DNA of 64,000 bases from Maricaulis maris_C (lineage in GTDB: Bacteria > Pseudomonadota > Alphaproteobacteria > Caulobacterales > Maricaulaceae): positions 186,001-250,000 of the forward strand of contig NZ_JAGDYT010000004.1 of assembly GCF_049116555.1 (NCBI RefSeq), read 5' to 3'. Under the pieces are notes generated by a model. The model was not told where the DNA came from. It was given only the letters and a program-made list of their open reading frames with translations, and did not search any database. This document shows positions 52,353-60,754 of the stretch, in pieces. Both the position numbers and the translations under genes were made by a program. Position 1 is the stretch's first letter, and every line of letters starts with the position of its first letter.

Positions 52353-53096
52353 TCATCCCGCGTCGGGGAAAAACACGTCTCCTGCGGAGATATACCGGCG
52401 ACCGCCGCCAACCAAGTCCAGTCGCAGTGCGCCGTCAGGCCCGAGATCCGAGAACACGCCTCTGACGGTCTCGTTTTCAAGCCGCGCCTCGCAGCTCTGG
52501 CCCAGCCCGTGCGCCCGCGTGAGCCAACGGTCGCGGATCGGACCGAAACCGCCCAGAAGCCAGTCGCGGCGCTCCCGCTCAAAAGCCGTGATCAAGATGT
52601 CGAGAGCGGCTTCCGGAGCCAGGGTCCGGCCATGGGCGGCAAGGGCTGTCGCCGGTCGTTCAACATCCTCCGGAGCCTCCGCGAGATTGATTCCGATCCC
52701 GACCGCGAGCCAGAGCCCGCCTCCGGGCGCCGGGCCGCTCTCAAGCAGGATGCCGGCCGCCTTGCGACCCGATACCAGCGCGTCATTGGGCCATTTCAGG
52801 CGGGTCAGCGCCGGATCACCAAGCGCCGCGTCACAGACAGCACCGACTGCATTGGCCGCGGCGAAGGACAATTCTGCGGCGCGCCCCGGATCGCACTGGA
52901 AGGTGTAGAGTCCGGTGGTGAAGAGATTGCCGCTCAGACCGCTCCAAGCCCGACCCCGGCGCCCTCGCCCGGCCGTCTGGCGCCGCGCAGCCAGCCAGAG
53001 CGGACCGCGCTCGCCCTCGATCGCGCGAGCCTTGATATCGGCATTGGTCGAGGCGGTTTCCTCGACCCACTCAATCCGGGGCTGGGGGTCAGACAA
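52353..53096 (-). CDS. birA: biotin--[acetyl-CoA-carboxylase] ligase
   Basis: Attaches biotin to carboxylase carrier proteins. The 247-residue product lacks the N-terminal DNA-binding domain, so it is a monofunctional ligase. It has the ATP motif AGRGRRGRAW, LKWPNDALV with the conserved Lys, and the glycine-rich loop GIGINLAEAP. No ATG is available after the nuoN stop; the TTG at 53096 gives MSDPQPRIEWVEETAST, matching the family start. It follows nuoN by 10 bases. Confidence 0.92.
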   Translation of the reverse strand: MSDPQPRIEWVEETASTNADIKARAIEGERGPLWLAARRQTAGRGRRGRAWSGLSGNLFTTGLYTFQCDPGRAAELSFAAANAVGAVCDAALGDPALTRLKWPNDALVSGRKAAGILLESGPAPGGGLWLAVGIGINLAEAPEDVERPATALAAHGRTLAPEAALDILITAFERERRDWLLGGFGPIRDRWLTRAHGLGQSCEARLENETVRGVFSDLGPDGALRLDLVGGGRRYISAGDVFFPDAG

Positions 53097-53106
53097 GTCG
53101 CGCCCG

Positions 53107-54549
53107 CTAGAGCAGCGACAAGCCGACTGAATAGGCCCGGAAGACCAGCCAGCCGAGGACCGGCAGAAGGAGGATCGTCGCCAGGCCCGCGATCCGTGCC
53201 ACCCAATAGGTGGAGACCGCTGACGGCACGAATTCAATGTCCGAACTGTCGAACCAGATCACCTTCACGATGCGCAGATAATAGGCCGCGCCAACAACCG
53301 AGAAGAGAACGGCGAGCACGGCGAGGATCATCATGTCGGCCTGTACCGCGGCATAGACGACGAAGAACTTGCCGAAGAAGCCGACCATGAAGGGCAGCCC
53401 GCCGATGGAGAACATCAGCGCCGTCATCGACCAGCCGAGACCGGGATTGCGCTGGGCCAGACCGGCGAGGTCGGAAACCTGTTCCACCATGCCTTCGCGG
53501 GTCCGCATGGACAGGATGCCGGCAAAGGAGCCGATCACACCCACCATGTAGAGCGACATGAAGACCAGCAGAGCCCACAGGCCCGTCTGGCTGGCTGCCG
53601 CCACGGCGACGAGCGCATAGCCCATATTGCCGATCGAGGAATAGGCCATCAGGCGCTTGATATTCTGTTGGGTCAGCGCGCCGAACGCCCCCACACCCAT
53701 GGACAGGACGGCGATCATCCAGATCACGTCGCGCCATTGATCGACGACCGCGCCGAAAGGCTCCATCAAAACGCGCGCCAGGAGCACGATCGCCGCGAAT
53801 TTCGGGGCCGTGGCAAAGAAGGCCGTCACCGGGGTCGGTGCGCCCTCATAAACGTCTGGCGTCCACATGTGGAAGGGCGCGGCAGAGACCTTGAAGGCAA
53901 GACCGCAGATCACGAAGACGAGGCCGACCGTGAGGCCGACATTGCTGCCGCTCTCCACCGCCAGGGCGATATCGTAAAATCCTGTCGAACCCGCGAAACC
54001 GTAGACCAGCGACGCTCCATATAGCAGCAGGCCGGAGGACAACGCGCCGAGCACGAAATACTTCAGGCCGGCCTCGGAGGCGCGCAGGCTGTCACGATTG
54101 AACGCGGCCAGCACATAGAGCGCCAGTGATTGCAGCTCGATACCCATATACATGGCGATCAGGTCATTGGCCGAGACCATCATCACCATGCCCGTCACGG
54201 CGAGCGCGACCAGGACCGGGTATTCAATCTTGCCGAGGTTTTCCGTTTTCAGATACGGCATGGCCAACAGCATCGCGATCGCCGCAACCAGCGCGATGGC
54301 GGTCTTGGAGAAGCGGGCGAGGCTGTCGAAAACGAAGCTGTCATTGAAGGCCGTGCCCTCGCCGCTGACCAGGAACAGCGCTGCAAGGCCGGCCGCCACC
54401 AGAAGGCCGATGGTCAGCCACTGGATCAGACCGGACGCCTTGTCCTCCCTCAGGAAGACGCCAAGCATCAGCAGGGCCAGGGCACCGCCGGCGAGGACGA
54501 GCTCGGGAATGAGAAGCGACAGATCCTGGGAAAGCATGTCGGCCGTCAT
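53107..54549 (-). CDS. nuoN: NADH-quinone oxidoreductase subunit N
   Basis: Antiporter-like proton-pumping membrane subunit of complex I. The 480-residue protein has about 14 transmembrane helices, with the conserved helix motif MGIELQSLALYVLAAF (the Glu is on TM5) and the Lys in PFHMWTPDVYEGAPTPVTA. It is the last nuo gene, 12 bases after nuoM, and birA follows. Confidence 0.97.
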   Translation of the reverse strand: MTADMLSQDLSLLIPELVLAGGALALLMLGVFLREDKASGLIQWLTIGLLVAAGLAALFLVSGEGTAFNDSFVFDSLARFSKTAIALVAAIAMLLAMPYLKTENLGKIEYPVLVALAVTGMVMMVSANDLIAMYMGIELQSLALYVLAAFNRDSLRASEAGLKYFVLGALSSGLLLYGASLVYGFAGSTGFYDIALAVESGSNVGLTVGLVFVICGLAFKVSAAPFHMWTPDVYEGAPTPVTAFFATAPKFAAIVLLARVLMEPFGAVVDQWRDVIWMIAVLSMGVGAFGALTQQNIKRLMAYSSIGNMGYALVAVAAASQTGLWALLVFMSLYMVGVIGSFAGILSMRTREGMVEQVSDLAGLAQRNPGLGWSMTALMFSIGGLPFMVGFFGKFFVVYAAVQADMMILAVLAVLFSVVGAAYYLRIVKVIWFDSSDIEFVPSAVSTYWVARIAGLATILLLPVLGWLVFRAYSVGLSLL

Positions 54550-54561
54550 GGCTGGCTTCTC

Positions 54562-56076
54562 CTACTGGGCCGATGCAGCGAGCGCCGCATCGTAATTGGA
54601 AATCAGATGATTGACCGCGGTCGCGGTGACATCCGTGATCAGGGTGGAAAACACGCCGAGGACAAGCGTACCAATGACGAGCGGTACAAAGATGAGCCAC
54701 TCCATGCGGTTCAGGTCCGTGATGTTTTCCAGCTTCGGATTGGTGATCTCTCCGAACACGACATCGCGATAGACGGTCAGCATGTACATGGCTGACAGGA
54801 TCACGCCGACCGCGGCACCGGTGGCGATCCACCAGCTGACCTGGAAGGCGCCGACCATGGTCATGATCTCGCCGACAAAGCCGGATGTGCCGGGCAGGCC
54901 GACATTGGCCATCGCGAACAGCCCGAAGATGGCCGCGAAAACCGGCATGCGGTGAACCAGACCCCCATAGAAGGCAATCTCGCGGGTGTGCATGCGATCA
55001 TAGATCACACCCACACATAGGAAGAGCGCGCCAGAGATGAAGCCATGCGAAATCATCTGGTAGAGGGCGCCCTGGACACCCGTCTCATTCATCGCGAACA
55101 GGCCCATCGTCACGAAGCCCATATGGGCGACCGAGGAATAGGCGATCAATTTCTTGATATCGGTCTGACGGAAAGCCACCAGCGAGGTGTAGATGATGGC
55201 GATGATCGACAGCACGAAAACCATCGGCGCGAAATAATCACTCGCCTCCGGGAACATGGGCAGCGAGAAGCGCAGGAAACCGTAACCGCCCAGTTTCAAG
55301 AGCACACCGGCCAGGATGACCGAACCGGCGGTCGGCGCCTGTACGTGTGCGTCCGGGAGCCAGGTATGGACCGGCCACATCGGCATTTTCACCGCGAAGG
55401 AGGCAAAGAAGGCCAGCCACATCCACATCTGGGCATCACGCGCGAATTCGGTCTCAAGCAGCACGGTAACGTCGGTCGTACCGGCCTGCAGGAACATGGC
55501 GATCATCGCGACCAGCATCAGCACCGAGCCGAGCAGGGTGTAGAGGAAGAATTTGAACGCGGCATAGACGCGGTTCTGACCACCCCAGACACCGATGATG
55601 ATGAACATCGGGATCAGGCCACCTTCGAAGAAGATGTAGAAGACGACGAGGTCGAGCGCACAGAAGACGCCGATGACCATGGTCTCCAGCAGCAGGAAGG
55701 CGATCATGTAATCGGCAACGCGCGTCTTGATCGCGCCCGAGGCCATGATGCAGATCGGCATGAGGAAGGCGGTCAGGACCACAAAGAGGACCGACAACCC
55801 GTCCACGCCCATACGGTAACCCAGACCGATCTGCTCGAGCCAGGTCACTTCATGGACAAACTGGAATCCGGTGGCCTCGGTGTCGAAATTCGCCAGAAGC
55901 AAAATCGACATCCCGAACGTCACCATGGTGGCCAGCCAGGCCACCCAGCGCGAATTGCGGTCGATCAGTCCCTGGTCTTCATTGCGGGCGGTGAAGCGGA
56001 AAATCGCAATCACCAGCGCGCCGAGCGCCGGAACAAAGGTCAGGATCGACAGGAAGGCTTCAAATTCGCCGAACAT
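54562..56076 (-). CDS. nuoM: NADH-quinone oxidoreductase subunit M
   Basis: Antiporter-like subunit of complex I, 504 residues with about 14 helices. It has MPMWPVHTWLPDAHVQAPTAG (with the conserved Lys just before), the TM5 Glu in FYIFFEGGLIPMFIIIGVWGG, and SSVAHMGFVTMG. The start codon at 56076 directly abuts the nuoL stop at 56077, so the two are coupled. Confidence 0.97.
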   Translation of the reverse strand: MFGEFEAFLSILTFVPALGALVIAIFRFTARNEDQGLIDRNSRWVAWLATMVTFGMSILLLANFDTEATGFQFVHEVTWLEQIGLGYRMGVDGLSVLFVVLTAFLMPICIMASGAIKTRVADYMIAFLLLETMVIGVFCALDLVVFYIFFEGGLIPMFIIIGVWGGQNRVYAAFKFFLYTLLGSVLMLVAMIAMFLQAGTTDVTVLLETEFARDAQMWMWLAFFASFAVKMPMWPVHTWLPDAHVQAPTAGSVILAGVLLKLGGYGFLRFSLPMFPEASDYFAPMVFVLSIIAIIYTSLVAFRQTDIKKLIAYSSVAHMGFVTMGLFAMNETGVQGALYQMISHGFISGALFLCVGVIYDRMHTREIAFYGGLVHRMPVFAAIFGLFAMANVGLPGTSGFVGEIMTMVGAFQVSWWIATGAAVGVILSAMYMLTVYRDVVFGEITNPKLENITDLNRMEWLIFVPLVIGTLVLGVFSTLITDVTATAVNHLISNYDAALAASAQ

Positions 56077-58218
56077 TTAAAGACCCCCTTGGCTGACGAG
56101 GATCCAGACCGAGAAGCCGAGGACACCAATCAGCATGACGAATGCGTAGTGATAGAGGAAACCGGACTGGCCCTTGGCCAGGCGGCGGGCCGCGGCGAGC
56201 GTCGTGCCGGCCACGCCATTGGGACCGAGCCCGTCGATCAGCTTCACATCGCCGATCTTCCAGAACAGATCGCCCAGGCCCTTGGCTCCGCGCACGAAGA
56301 CGAAATGATAGATCTCGTCGACATACCATTTGTTGTAGAGGAAGGAGTGGAGCGGACCACCGCGCGCGGCGATCCGGGCGCCCATACCCTCATTGATCAG
56401 GTAGAACCAGATCGCCAGTCCGAACCCGAACAAGGTCGCGAAGAAGGGCGAGAGCAACACCCAGGTCGGCGGATGATGGCCGCCGCCATGATCGCCCTCA
56501 CCGGCCTCGGCGTGTTCGTCTGCTGACGCATGAGCCGCCTCCGACCCGTGATCATCACTCGCCGGAGCATGGGAGTCGTCAGCCGCATGGGTATCCGCTT
56601 CGGCATGGTCGTCGCCATAGGCCGGATCCTCGCCATGATCACCGGCCACGGCCGGTCCATGCGACGCAGCCGGAACCGCGTCATGCCAGAAATGCCCGGC
56701 ATTCTCGCCGATGAAGTCCTTCTTGAAGATACCCCCGGCAAAGATGGCACCGATGGCCAGCACGACCAGCGGCATCGCCATGGCGAATTTCGGGTCATGG
56801 GCGTGTTCATACACCTCCTTGGGACCACGGAACTTGCCGTGGAAGGTCATGAAGATCAGGCGCCAGGAATAGAAGCTGGTCAGCAAGGCTGCGACGACAC
56901 CGAACCAGAAGGCCGGAATACCGAAGAAGACACCTTCGCGTCCCGCCATGAAGGCGCCTTCGATAATGGCATCCTTGGAGAAGAAGCCGGCGAAACCGAG
57001 ATCCCAGGGCAACAGGCCCAACACGCCGAATGAGAAGCCGACACCGGTCAGGGCCACCGTGCCGATGAGCATCATCAGCCAGGTCATGGGCATCATCTTG
57101 TAGAGCCCGCCCATCTTGCGCATGTCCTGCTCGTCATGGACGCCGTGTATCACCGCGCCGGAACCGAGGAATAGGAGCGCCTTGAAAAAGGCGTGTGTGA
57201 ACAGGTGGAACATGGCCGCGCCATAGAGGCCGAGACCGGCAGCAAAGAACATGTAGCCGAGTTGCGAACAGGTCGAATAGGCAACCACCCGCTTGATATC
57301 GTTCTGTGCCATGCCAACCGTCGCGGCGAAAAGCGCCGTCGTGGCGCCAATGACGGTGACGAAGGCCGAGGCCGCTTCCGCATTCTCGAAGATCGGGAAA
57401 GCCCGGCAGACCAGGAAGACACCGGCGGTGACCATGGTCGCGGCGTGGATCAGCGCAGAGACCGGCGTCGGGCCTTCCATGGCGTCAGGCAGCCAGACAT
57501 GCAGGAAGAATTGCGCCGACTTGCCCATGGCTCCGATGAAGAGAAGGAAGGCAATCAGCTCGATCGCATTGAACTCCATGCCGGCAAAGGCCAGCACCGC
57601 ATCCGTATGCTCGGGAACTGCCGCGAAAACATCGTCAAACGTCACCGATCCGAAGACCAGGAAAAGCGCCATGATGCCCAGCGCAAAGCCGAAATCGCCG
57701 ACCCGGTTGGTTACGAAGGCCTTGATGGCGGCGTCATTGGCCGACTTCTTCTTGTACCAGAAGCCGATCAGCAGATAGGAGGCGAGCCCCACACCTTCCC
57801 AGCCGAAGAAGAGTTGGAGGAAGTTGTCGGCGGTCACCAGTGACAGCATCGCGAAGGTGAACAGCGAGAGATAGGAGAAGAAGCGCGCCCGGTGCGGGTC
57901 GTGCTCCATATAGCCCCAGGAGTAGATGTGCACGAGTGAGGAGACCGAGGTCACCACCACCAGCATCACCGCTGACAGACTGTCCAGCTTGATCGCCCAG
58001 GACACGTCGAAGGCACCGACGCTCATCCAGGTCGCCAGATGGATGGTCTGGGCATTGCCGCCATAGGTGACATCAAAGAAGACAAGCACCGACAGCACGA
58101 AGGACAAGAGAACCGTCGCCGTGGTGACGATCTGCGCCGTGCGATGGCCGACATGATTGCCGAGAAGTCCGGCAAAGGCCGATGCGAGGAGCGGCCCGAA
58201 GACGATAATGGGTGCCAT
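56077..58218 (-). CDS. nuoL: NADH-quinone oxidoreductase subunit L
   Basis: Distal antiporter-like subunit of complex I with the long lateral helix. The 713-residue protein is about 100 longer than Escherichia coli NuoL. Conserved parts include NFLQLFFGWEGVGLASYLLI (TM5 Glu) and GKSAQFFLHVWLPDAMEGPT. Residues about 513-583 are a His/Asp/Ala-rich hydrophilic insert between two helices near the C-terminal helix HL, ending HHPPTW. It abuts nuoM directly. Confidence 0.96.
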   Translation of the reverse strand: MAPIIVFGPLLASAFAGLLGNHVGHRTAQIVTTATVLLSFVLSVLVFFDVTYGGNAQTIHLATWMSVGAFDVSWAIKLDSLSAVMLVVVTSVSSLVHIYSWGYMEHDPHRARFFSYLSLFTFAMLSLVTADNFLQLFFGWEGVGLASYLLIGFWYKKKSANDAAIKAFVTNRVGDFGFALGIMALFLVFGSVTFDDVFAAVPEHTDAVLAFAGMEFNAIELIAFLLFIGAMGKSAQFFLHVWLPDAMEGPTPVSALIHAATMVTAGVFLVCRAFPIFENAEAASAFVTVIGATTALFAATVGMAQNDIKRVVAYSTCSQLGYMFFAAGLGLYGAAMFHLFTHAFFKALLFLGSGAVIHGVHDEQDMRKMGGLYKMMPMTWLMMLIGTVALTGVGFSFGVLGLLPWDLGFAGFFSKDAIIEGAFMAGREGVFFGIPAFWFGVVAALLTSFYSWRLIFMTFHGKFRGPKEVYEHAHDPKFAMAMPLVVLAIGAIFAGGIFKKDFIGENAGHFWHDAVPAASHGPAVAGDHGEDPAYGDDHAEADTHAADDSHAPASDDHGSEAAHASADEHAEAGEGDHGGGHHPPTWVLLSPFFATLFGFGLAIWFYLINEGMGARIAARGGPLHSFLYNKWYVDEIYHFVFVRGAKGLGDLFWKIGDVKLIDGLGPNGVAGTTLAAARRLAKGQSGFLYHYAFVMLIGVLGFSVWILVSQGGL

Positions 58219-58224
58219 GATCCC

Positions 58225-58536
58225 CTAGCCCTTCATCAGGTTGACGCCCTCAACCGAGATATCACCCCGGTTGCGGAAGTAGACGACGAGAATGGCCAGA
58301 CCGACCGCCGCTTCCGCGGCTGCCACGGTCAGCACGAACAGCGCAAAGACCTGCCCGGCGAGATCGCCGAGATGGGCCGAGAAAGCCACCAGATTGATGT
58401 TGACGGAGAGCAGGATGAGCTCGACCGACATCAACAGGATGATGACATTCTTGCGGTTCACGAAAATGCCGAAGACACCGATGGTGAAGAGCACACCGGC
58501 GACGGCGAGATAATGTCCCAGTCCGACGTCCATCAT
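58225..58536 (-). CDS. nuoK: NADH-quinone oxidoreductase subunit K
   Basis: Small membrane subunit with three helices, 103 residues. It has the two conserved buried glutamates in MSVELILLSVN and AAAEAAVGLAILV. The start may be the first or second ATG (58536 or 58533). It overlaps the nuoJ stop by 4 bases and is 6 bases before nuoL. Confidence 0.97.
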   Translation of the reverse strand: MMDVGLGHYLAVAGVLFTIGVFGIFVNRKNVIILLMSVELILLSVNINLVAFSAHLGDLAGQVFALFVLTVAAAEAAVGLAILVVYFRNRGDISVEGVNLMKG

Positions 58537-59144
58537 TCCCCAATCCCCTGTCCCGGCTTGATGTCATGCATCGAGATCGCATCCTTGCGATCCCGGCCGA
58601 CCTGCGCACTGACACTCTGGCGGCGCACACCCGGCTTGTGGCGCAGGGTCAGCACGATGGCGCCGATCATGGCGACCAGCAGCACGAGGCCTGCAGCCTG
58701 GAAGAAATAGACATACTGATCGTAGATCACGAGACCGAGCGCCTCGACATTGGTCATGCCTTCGGGGATCGCCGCGTCGCGCAGTGCCATGGCCTGATCG
58801 GAGGCCTGCCAGGTCATGCCGATCATGCCGAGCTCGACGGCGAGGATGAGCGCGACCAGGCCACCCAGCGGCAGATAGCTCAAGAAGCCCTGCTTCAGCT
58901 CGGTGAAGTCGACGTCCAGCATCATCACCACAAAGAGGAAGAGCACCGCAACCGCGCCGACATAGACAACGATCAGCAGCATCGCCAGGAATTCGGCGCC
59001 GAGCAGCACGAAGAGCCCGGCCGCCGAGAAAAAGGCCAGGATCAGGAACAAGACTGACCGCACCGGATTGCGCGCGATAACGACCATCAAGGCCGACAAA
59101 ATCGCCACTCCGGAAAAGGCCCAGAAAGCCAGGTTAGCGAGCAT
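58533..59144 (-). CDS. nuoJ: NADH-quinone oxidoreductase subunit J
   Basis: Membrane subunit with five helices, 203 residues. It contains NPVRSVLFLILAFFSAAGLF, LLGAEFLAMLLIVVYVGAVA and VLFLFVVMMLDVDF, including the TM3 glycine/pi-bulge region. The C-terminal tail (about 40 residues) is polar. It follows nuoI by 44 bases, the largest gap in the nuo run. Confidence 0.96.
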   Translation of the reverse strand: MLANLAFWAFSGVAILSALMVVIARNPVRSVLFLILAFFSAAGLFVLLGAEFLAMLLIVVYVGAVAVLFLFVVMMLDVDFTELKQGFLSYLPLGGLVALILAVELGMIGMTWQASDQAMALRDAAIPEGMTNVEALGLVIYDQYVYFFQAAGLVLLVAMIGAIVLTLRHKPGVRRQSVSAQVGRDRKDAISMHDIKPGQGIGE

Positions 59145-59188
59145 GGTGCCCTCGTCCTCTCAAAAGCGTCCCAGATGCACTGCCCGCG

Positions 59189-59677
59189 TCAGCGGTACGG
59201 CGCATCAAGTTCCAGGTTCTTGGCAATTTCCCGTTCCCAGCGATCGCCGTTCTCGAGCAGTTTTGCCTTGTCGTAGAAAAGTTCTTCGCGGGTTTCGGCG
59301 GCGAATTCGAAATTCGGGCCTTCCACGATTGCATCCACTGGGCATGCCTCCTGGCAGTAACCGCAATAGATGCACTTGGTCATGTCGATGTCGTAGCGCG
59401 TGGTGCGGCGCGAACCGTCACTGCGCGGCTCGGCCTCGATGGTGATCGCCTGGGCTGGACAGATGGCCTCGCACAGCTTGCAGGCAATGCAGCGCTCTTC
59501 ACCGTTGGGATAACGGCGCAAGGCGTGCTGGCCCCTGAAGCGTGGGCTGAGCGGACCCTTTTCAAACGGGTAGTTCAGCGTCGCCTTCTTGGCGAAAAAA
59601 TATCGCATGCCGAGCCCGAAAGCGGACCAGAAGTCCATCAGGAGCGCGCCGCGAAATGCTTGTTGAATGCGTCCCAT
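59189..59677 (-). CDS. nuoI: NADH-quinone oxidoreductase subunit I
   Basis: Carries the two [4Fe-4S] clusters N6a and N6b near the quinone site. The 162-residue product has the two ferredoxin motifs CIACKLCEAICP and CIYCGYCQEACP. It has the amphipathic N-terminal helix MDFWSAFGLGMRYFF and the C-terminal RWEREIAKNLELDAPYR. It follows nuoH by 3 bases. Confidence 0.97.
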   Translation of the reverse strand: MGRIQQAFRGALLMDFWSAFGLGMRYFFAKKATLNYPFEKGPLSPRFRGQHALRRYPNGEERCIACKLCEAICPAQAITIEAEPRSDGSRRTTRYDIDMTKCIYCGYCQEACPVDAIVEGPNFEFAAETREELFYDKAKLLENGDRWEREIAKNLELDAPYR

Positions 59678-59680
59678 GAC

Positions 59681-60751
59681 TTACCCCTGAGGTCCGTAAA
59701 CGACGGCGGCGCCGACCAAGGCGACCGCTGCCAGCGAGATCGGCAGGAAGATTTTCCAGCCCAGCCGCATCAACTGGTCGTAGCGGTAGCGCGGCACCAG
59801 GGCCTTCACCATCGCGAACATGAAGAAGAAGAAGACGATCTTGGCGGCGAACCAGAAGAAGTACCAGGCGTGCGAGGCCATGTAGGGCCAGTCGGACACG
59901 TCAAGGCCAAACGGGTCGTTCCAGCCGCCGAAAAACAGAATCGACGTCATCGCGCACATCAACACGATGTTGAGATACTCACCGACCATGAACAGCAGGT
60001 AGGGCGTCGAGGAATATTCGACCTGGTAACCGGCGACGAGTTCCGATTCCGCTTCGGGCAGATCGAAAGGCGGACGGTTGGTCTCGGCGAGGGCCGAGAT
60101 GAAGAAGATCACCGCCATCGGGATCATCACCAGGAACATCGGCATCGGCCAGGCGTGGAAGGACAGGACATTCCAATTCCAGAAGCCGCCCGCCTGCATC
60201 TCGGTGATGTCGGACAGATTCATCGAGCCGGCGAACAAGAGCACGGTGACGATGATGAAGCCGATCGAGACTTCGTAGGAGACCATCTGGGCAGCGGAGC
60301 GCAGCGCGCCGAGAAAAGGATATTTCGAGTTCGAGGCCCAGCCGCCAATGATGATGCCATAGACACCCAGGCTGGACATGGCGAACAGGTAGAGGACCCC
60401 GACATTGAGGTCGGCAATCACCCAGCCAGGCGCGGCCGGTACAACAGCCCAGGTCACGAAGGCCAGGATCAGGGTGATCAGCGGTGCCAGCAGGTAGAGC
60501 GAGCGATCCGCTCCGGCCGGGATCACGACTTCCTTGAAAACGAATTTGAAGAAGTCGGCGAAAGACTGCAGCAGGCCGAAAGCGCCGACCACATTCGGGC
60601 CTTTGCGCATCTGCACGGCGGCCCAAACCTTGCGGTCCATCAGCAGCAGGAAAGCCAGTGAAATCAGAAGGACTACGGCAAAGGCCAGGATCTGCAGCAG
60701 GGACATGCCCAGTCCGCCCCAGACACCGAATTGTTCGATGAAATCCGTCAT
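59681..60751 (-). CDS. nuoH: NADH-quinone oxidoreductase subunit H
   Basis: Forms the quinone chamber entrance in the membrane. The 356-residue protein has about 8 helices, with DRKVWAAVQMRKGPNVVGAFG in the first loop and the ETNRPPFDLPEAESELVAGY motif, a hallmark of NuoH. It is 3 bases after nuoG and 3 before nuoI. Confidence 0.97.
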   Translation of the reverse strand: MTDFIEQFGVWGGLGMSLLQILAFAVVLLISLAFLLLMDRKVWAAVQMRKGPNVVGAFGLLQSFADFFKFVFKEVVIPAGADRSLYLLAPLITLILAFVTWAVVPAAPGWVIADLNVGVLYLFAMSSLGVYGIIIGGWASNSKYPFLGALRSAAQMVSYEVSIGFIIVTVLLFAGSMNLSDITEMQAGGFWNWNVLSFHAWPMPMFLVMIPMAVIFFISALAETNRPPFDLPEAESELVAGYQVEYSSTPYLLFMVGEYLNIVLMCAMTSILFFGGWNDPFGLDVSDWPYMASHAWYFFWFAAKIVFFFFMFAMVKALVPRYRYDQLMRLGWKIFLPISLAAVALVGAAVVYGPQG

Positions 60752-60754
60752 CGC

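Noticed and set aside
55045..56526. 493-codon plus-strand frame opposite nuoM and nuoL
   Set aside because: His/Asp/Glu/Gln-rich translation arises from reading hydrophobic transmembrane codons backwards.
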